The position numbers and the translations under genes are program-made. A stretch of DNA of 64,000 nucleotides. Source: Firm-04 sp964463355. GTDB lineage: Bacteria; Bacillota; Clostridia; Oscillospirales; Ruminococcaceae. How positions within the stretch are numbered: position 1 is the first letter of the stretch; each line of letters begins with the position of its first letter. The stretch covers positions 1-64,000 of the forward strand of contig CAYXBP010000005.1 in NCBI GenBank assembly GCA_964463355.1. The letters are read 5' to 3'. This document shows, in pieces, positions 59,842 through 64,000 of the stretch. Below the pieces are notes generated by a model. That model saw only the letters and a list, made by a program, of their open reading frames with translations. It did no database searches and had not been told where the DNA came from.

Positions 59842-62172
59842 TCATTCCGTAAGGCTTGCCAGAATTTTCAGAATAGCTACAGCATCGTTACTATCCACGC
59901 CTTCAATGCCGTCCACATTGGCGTTTGCCATACCAATGTCAGAAATTTCAACCGCTGCGTCCTCTGACAGAAAACGATTCAGTAAAATTACATCATTGAT
60001 CTTTACAAAGCCATCGCAGTTGACATCGCCTGTTATTGTTACAGCAGGGGTCGGTTCTTCGGTGGGTTCTGTGGTTGTTGTAGTAGTTGTGCTTTGCGTT
60101 GTATTATCCATACTGACTGCCATGTAATACAGGAACACTGAACCATCACCCTTTTTAATAGTATGGCTGCCTGCGGTAAGTTCCATGGTGAATATGCCGT
60201 TTGTGGGCACATCATATTTGTTGCCATCTACCTGAAAGGATGTGCCGTTCTGCATCACCAGTGTCAGGGTTGCGGCAGAGGTGGTAGTGAATTCAATATT
60301 GGTGGCAGATTCCATTTTAAGACAAGTGGTCAGTTCCAGATCGCCGTAATGCATGCTGCCTTTGTCATTGGAAAGATTACCTGTGATTGTATAATAATCA
60401 CTGGATGTGCCATGCTCCGTGAAATTGTGGATGTATCCAGAAGTCACAATTGGATCAGTTACGACATTGCTGCTGGTCGTTGTGGTAGTGGTAGAAGTAG
60501 AGGTGGAAGTGCTGCTGATAGTGGTTCCAGTCTGAATGGGTTCGGGTGTCGTGCCGATGTAAGAGCCACTGCCGATGGATACGATTGCATCATCATAGCT
60601 GCCCAGGGCGGCTTTTAACTCTGGGATTATCGAAGAATTGCTGTCTTCCGTGCTATCGTTAAAATCCCATTGAAAATCGCCTCCGTTGATTCTTCCCGCC
60701 CATGCTTCCATGATGGCAGGGATATCCTCAGCTGGATCGACTGCATAGCTGTACATATCACTCGCGGTATCAAAATTATTGTATGATGCACCGCCGTTTG
60801 TCGCTTTTACAGATGAGGGTACTTGTTCAGTTCTGGAAGAAGCATCATAGCAATCAAAATCGCTGTTGCTTTGGCTGTAAGGTTTATAGGAGCCTGCACC
60901 AATGATCACATTGCCGTATGCCTTAATCATGCCACCTGTTTCGCCCGAAAGGGTTTTCTCGGTATCGGAACCTTGGGTGGAGATAATCATTGGTTTGTTG
61001 CAGTTGCGGAAGTAATTGTTCTCGACAAAAATATCGGAATCTGTGGTGGAACCGATGCCATACTTGGCGTTGCCATCATAGTAGTTATTGTATACATGAA
61101 CAGTTGCCACTCTCACACGGGGGTGACGGGAATCAGAATGATCATACCAGTTGTGGTGGTATGTGATGTAGTTGGAGGTGTCACCAGCATTTGCACCCTG
61201 CAAATTACACTTTCCGTTATCCCAGAAGTGGTTGTAGGAGTGGGTAATGTGGTGGGATTTTTTGGTATCCAACGCACCATCGCCTTTGACCTGATCAGCA
61301 TCTGAGCCTGCATCGCCATAGAAGAAATCGCAGTTATGTACCCAGCAGTAGCTGTTGCCCTGCTGCAAACCGCAGTTATCGCCTTCGTCGCTGTCGCAGT
61401 TCATAAAGCCCAAATTGCGTACTTCAACATCCGCGCAGTTTTTCAGAACAATGCCAAAGCCATTCATGGTGGCATCATTTCCGATGCCCTCAAGGGTCAT
61501 GCCCGCTGTGACGGTATCAATCATCAAGTCACCTTTTGGCATATTAGCAGGGTCGGTGATATTGCCGATGAAGCGGATCGCTATAGGGCGAGTTTCCTTG
61601 CCCTTTTTATATGCGGCAATGATATTCTGCACACCAGTGATGGTCTTTATGCCCTTGCCATCGGAATTGATCTCCGCTGTGACAGAATCTTTGTTGGCGT
61701 CCGTGACGTAAATTACAATGGCATTGGATTTGAGTGTACCATCTGCATTGTAAGCACCCAGTGCCTTGCCGTTGGCAAAAGCAAATCCTTCGCGGTCATG
61801 CGCAGTAACGGTCACGTTGACCTCGTTTCCCTTGGAAGTATCCTCACTGCCACCAACGACAGGTACAACCTTGATGGTATAGCTACCAGCCGCAAGCCCC
61901 ACCGCGTCAGCGCGGTAATAGCCATTGTATTGGCGGATTAACATACTGTCGATGCGAGTGCCGTTGCAGTATACATTGTAGCCTTCAGCCTGTGCAACTG
62001 GTGTCCACTGACAGTAGGCTGATTCAAAAAAGCCGCCTGATTCTGTAATTGCGACTGTGCTTTCGGCATAAACCACCGCAGATGGTACTTCGGTTGCAGG
62101 CATCGCCATACTGCCAAACAGAATTGCAGCACCACAGAGAGCAGCCGCAAAGCGCATATTGTTTGTTCCCAT
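59842..62172 (-). CDS. PL1 pectate lyase with CBM-like module and dockerin
   Basis: A 776-residue secreted enzyme: signal peptide (1-37), a fibronectin-like domain (45-122), a PL1 parallel beta-helix (about 130-480), a Ser/Thr linker, a beta-sandwich binding module (about 580-690), a Thr linker and a dockerin (713-774). The PL1 signature RHPRVR lies at 349-354, with calcium-site Asp residues near 286-303. It should cleave polygalacturonate by beta-elimination. The binding module could be CBM77-like (pectin) but is not firmly assigned. The first dockerin loop is GDVNCDG; the second is divergent. The ATG at 62172 lies eight bases after AAAGGGG. Confidence 0.92.
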   Translation of the reverse strand: MGTNNMRFAAALCGAAILFGSMAMPATEVPSAVVYAESTVAITESGGFFESAYCQWTPVAQAEGYNVYCNGTRIDSMLIRQYNGYYRADAVGLAAGSYTIKVVPVVGGSEDTSKGNEVNVTVTAHDREGFAFANGKALGAYNADGTLKSNAIVIYVTDANKDSVTAEINSDGKGIKTITGVQNIIAAYKKGKETRPIAIRFIGNITDPANMPKGDLMIDTVTAGMTLEGIGNDATMNGFGIVLKNCADVEVRNLGFMNCDSDEGDNCGLQQGNSYCWVHNCDFFYGDAGSDADQVKGDGALDTKKSHHITHSYNHFWDNGKCNLQGANAGDTSNYITYHHNWYDHSDSRHPRVRVATVHVYNNYYDGNAKYGIGSTTDSDIFVENNYFRNCNKPMIISTQGSDTEKTLSGETGGMIKAYGNVIIGAGSYKPYSQSNSDFDCYDASSRTEQVPSSVKATNGGASYNNFDTASDMYSYAVDPAEDIPAIMEAWAGRINGGDFQWDFNDSTEDSNSSIIPELKAALGSYDDAIVSIGSGSYIGTTPEPIQTGTTISSTSTSTSTTTTTTSSNVVTDPIVTSGYIHNFTEHGTSSDYYTITGNLSNDKGSMHYGDLELTTCLKMESATNIEFTTTSAATLTLVMQNGTSFQVDGNKYDVPTNGIFTMELTAGSHTIKKGDGSVFLYYMAVSMDNTTQSTTTTTTTEPTEEPTPAVTITGDVNCDGFVKINDVILLNRFLSEDAAVEISDIGMANANVDGIEGVDSNDAVAILKILASLTE

Positions 62173-62257
62173 TGTAGTTACCCCTTTTCATTGTAATTGA
62201 TAAGCCGTATTGCAGTGTGGGGCAGAGATATTCCTTGCCCTGTCCACTATATCATAT

Positions 62258-62286
62258 AGTATACTGCTTTTTTGCTCATAAAGCAA
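62258..62286 (-). promoter_or_regulatory. Promoter of the pectate lyase gene
   Basis: On the minus strand TTGCTT (62286-62281) and TATACT (62263-62258) are 17 bases apart, about 85 bases before the ATG. Confidence 0.6.
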
Positions 62287-62421
62287 TGAACAATATTCGC
62301 TTTTTGCTGCACAATTATCCAAAGAGAGTACCGTGCAGTCTAAAACATCGAAAAAAGGCAGTCGATTTTCAAGCAAAATTTGTGCGAAGTCACAAAAAAA
62401 GGTGAAAGTGTTGTGCGAGGC

Positions 62422-62450
62422 TTGACAATCGACGAAAAAAGTGGTATCCT
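62422..62450 (+). promoter_or_regulatory. Heat-shock operon promoter
   Basis: Consensus TTGACA (62422-62427) and TATCCT (62445-62450) are 17 bases apart, directly before the CIRCE operator. Confidence 0.8.
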
Positions 62451-62454
62451 AGTC

Positions 62455-62481
62455 TTAGCACTCGAGAGGAATGAGTGCTAG
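62455..62481 (+). promoter_or_regulatory. CIRCE operator (HrcA binding site)
   Basis: TTAGCACTC-N9-GAGTGCTAG is the CIRCE inverted repeat with a single deviation in the last base. It overlaps the transcript start region of hrcA-grpE, so HrcA should repress its own operon. Confidence 0.95.
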
Positions 62482-62528
62482 CACATGAAAACAAGGTTTG
62501 CGAAATCATAGCGAAGGACGGTGAGAGC

Positions 62529-63566
62529 ATGGATGACAGAAAGCTAAGAATACTGGCAGCTGTTGTGGATACCTATGTGACCACCGGAGAGCCAGTGGGC
62601 TCCAAGGCGATTGCAGCTTTGCCAGATATTAATGTATCACCTGCAACCATTCGCAATGATATGGCAATGCTGGAACAGTTGGGCTTGCTGGAACAACCTC
62701 ATACTTCCGCAGGACGTGTGCCGACTTTTCAGGGGTATAAGCTCTATATTGATCAGTGTATGCCAGCGCGACCTGTTCCCGCAGAGGATAAAGCAAAGCT
62801 TGATCGTATCTTTGAAGAAGCGGATTCCTACGACGAGGAACTGCTGATCCAATCTGCAACCAACGCACTGGCAGAGATCACGCATTGTGCTGCTGTGGCA
62901 GTTAATGCGATGCCGCAGTTTTCGGTGATATCTAAAGTGGAGGTTATTCCTACGGGGAAGCGGCTGTATGTTATACTGCTGATTACCTCCGCAGGCAACA
63001 TCAAAAACAAAGCCTGCCGCTTGGAGATTGATTTGAACGAGGAGCAGCTTGCGTTTTTTCAGTCGTTCCTCACAGAGCATCTTCATGGCGTTTCCCTCAA
63101 TGAACTTTCACCGGAACGCATGGAGCAGTTGATCACCGCGATGGGTACCTATATGGTCACGCTGGGGCCGCTGGTGCAGGGGCTGTATGAGCTGAGCCGC
63201 GATATGATGCAGCAGGAATTGACCGTTAACGGAACGCGCCACTTGCTGGCTTGCGAAGAGTTGAATACCATGGATATCGTGCAGTTTATGGAGCATCAGG
63301 ACGCGATCATGCCATTGCTCAACGAAACATTCAGTGGCATTCATGTGAAGTTCAGCGGCGAAAATGCTGACACAGAAAACCAGACATTCGTTATTGGTAA
63401 TTCCAGTATGATTGTCGGGCAGTATCACAAGGATGGCAGGGAAGCAGGCAGGTTGGGTTTGATCGGTCCCATGCGGCTGGATTATGCGAAGATTATTCCC
63501 TACCTTGAATATATCACCCAAAGGATCACCGATTTGATTTCTGAAAAGGAGGATGAAAACCCATGA
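62529..63566 (+). CDS. hrcA: Heat-inducible transcription repressor HrcA
   Basis: A 345-residue repressor. The N-terminal winged helix has DDRKLRILAAVVDTYVTTGEPVGSKAI and VSPATIRNDMAMLEQLGLLEQPHTSAGRVPT. The C-terminal GAF-like domain ends LIGPMRLDYAKIIPYLEYI. It controls grpE and the dnaK/groE genes through CIRCE. The ATG at 62529 follows a GGTGAGAG site. The stop overlaps grpE by 4 bases. Confidence 0.96.
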   Translation: MDDRKLRILAAVVDTYVTTGEPVGSKAIAALPDINVSPATIRNDMAMLEQLGLLEQPHTSAGRVPTFQGYKLYIDQCMPARPVPAEDKAKLDRIFEEADSYDEELLIQSATNALAEITHCAAVAVNAMPQFSVISKVEVIPTGKRLYVILLITSAGNIKNKACRLEIDLNEEQLAFFQSFLTEHLHGVSLNELSPERMEQLITAMGTYMVTLGPLVQGLYELSRDMMQQELTVNGTRHLLACEELNTMDIVQFMEHQDAIMPLLNETFSGIHVKFSGENADTENQTFVIGNSSMIVGQYHKDGREAGRLGLIGPMRLDYAKIIPYLEYITQRITDLISEKEDENP

Positions 63567-64000
63567 GCGATACACCGTATAGCGAGAACAACGCACCGGA
63601 GGATACCGCCCCTGAGCAGGAGAACGATTTCCTTGAAGAGGAGGCACCTTTTTCCGAAACCGATGACGGCGAGCCGGAAATTGTGGAGCAGACCCCCGAG
63701 CAGAAGGCTTTGCAGGAGGCGAATGACAAGTATATGCGTCTGTTTGCCGAGTTTGATAACTACCGCAAGCGCACTGCCAAGGAAAAAACCGAAAGCTATC
63801 AGGATGCCGTTGCCAAAACCGTTCTGACGCTGCTGCCCGTTGTGGATAACTTCGAGCGCGCCATGGCAGTCGCAAGTACCGATGCCGCATTTCGGAACGG
63901 TATGGAGAAGATCTATCAGCAATTGTGCGAAACCCTTTCCAAACTCGGTGTTAGTGAAATTCCTGCATTGAATGAGGCGTTTGACCCCAAGGTGCATAAT
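63563..64000 (+). CDS. grpE: GrpE nucleotide exchange factor, 5' part (cut by window end)
   Basis: The first 146 residues of GrpE. An acidic, disordered N-terminus (about 45 residues rich in Glu) is followed by ALQEANDKYMRLFAEFDNYRKRTAKEK, LPVVDNFERAM and the start of the beta domain. GrpE releases ADP from DnaK. AAGGAGG precedes the ATG, which overlaps the hrcA stop. The rest lies beyond base 64000. Confidence 0.94.
   Translation, partial: MSDTPYSENNAPEDTAPEQENDFLEEEAPFSETDDGEPEIVEQTPEQKALQEANDKYMRLFAEFDNYRKRTAKEKTESYQDAVAKTVLTLLPVVDNFERAMAVASTDAAFRNGMEKIYQQLCETLSKLGVSEIPALNEAFDPKVHN

Noticed and set aside
1..64000. CRISPR array, transposase or integrase genes
   Set aside because: No regularly spaced direct repeats and no recombinase motifs were seen in either strand; the only phage-like item is the small XhlA-like protein.

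Overview
The window looks like the chromosome of an anaerobic, cellulosome-forming clostridium of the Ruminococcus type (Oscillospiraceae/Ruminococcaceae). The signs are five dockerin-bearing secreted proteins (GH9 cellulase, GH26 mannanase, PL1 pectate lyase, SGNH esterase, Cthe_2159-like binding protein), Thr-rich linkers in many exported proteins, a SCIFF peptide with its radical SAM maturase, HrcA/CIRCE control, and an F-type ATP synthase whose c subunit carries a two-carboxylate Na+-type motif. This placement is inferred from gene content; no sequence search was run.

Layout. 1-214: end of an rRNA operon (5S 3' end) and tRNA-Gln. 248-5018 (minus): a compact seven-gene cluster of a 41-residue putative precursor peptide, a lipoprotein, an HPr-kinase-like P-loop protein, a PqqD-like protein, a SipW-type signal peptidase, an ABC exporter and an NTP_transf_5 nucleotidyltransferase. 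It is a candidate RiPP or exported-peptide system with no cyclase or radical SAM enzyme, and the strongest novelty candidate here. 5092-10815 (minus): pspA, a split chromate transporter, and a train of GT2-GtrA, phosphodiester glycosidase, a membrane protein and pnuC, the last behind a terminator-like leader. 11084-14004 (minus): small regulators (TerB-like, sigma-region-4-like, CarD-like, XRE-membrane). 14260-15132: degV.

15276-25211 (minus): the complete atpIBEFHAGDC operon, followed closely by a membrane protein, rpiB and the GH26 mannanase. 25383-30713: a membrane protein, galT, a dockerin esterase, and two exported proteins. 30802-33603: ilvE behind a tiny membrane ORF, then a divergent small basic membrane protein coupled to a radical SAM/SPASM enzyme and a candidate structured RNA. 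33605-39984 (minus): ArsC-like, class B PBP, hisS, mgsA, minD, a lipoprotein and rnpB. 40137-48004 (plus): GtrA, glmU-pth-mfd, and two surface beta-sandwich proteins.

48191-53729: dockerin/Cthe_2159 protein, XhlA-like protein, TIGR04086-like membrane protein, scfA-scfB and a 33-residue membrane peptide. 53911-62172: GH9 cellulase, an FtsX-type permease beside a broken ABC ATPase gene, and the PL1 pectate lyase. 62422-64000: promoter/CIRCE, hrcA, and grpE, which is cut by the window end.

The polysaccharide enzymes would attack cellulose, mannan, esterified hemicellulose and pectin. Their dockerins fall into two sequence types, which suggests two docking specificities.
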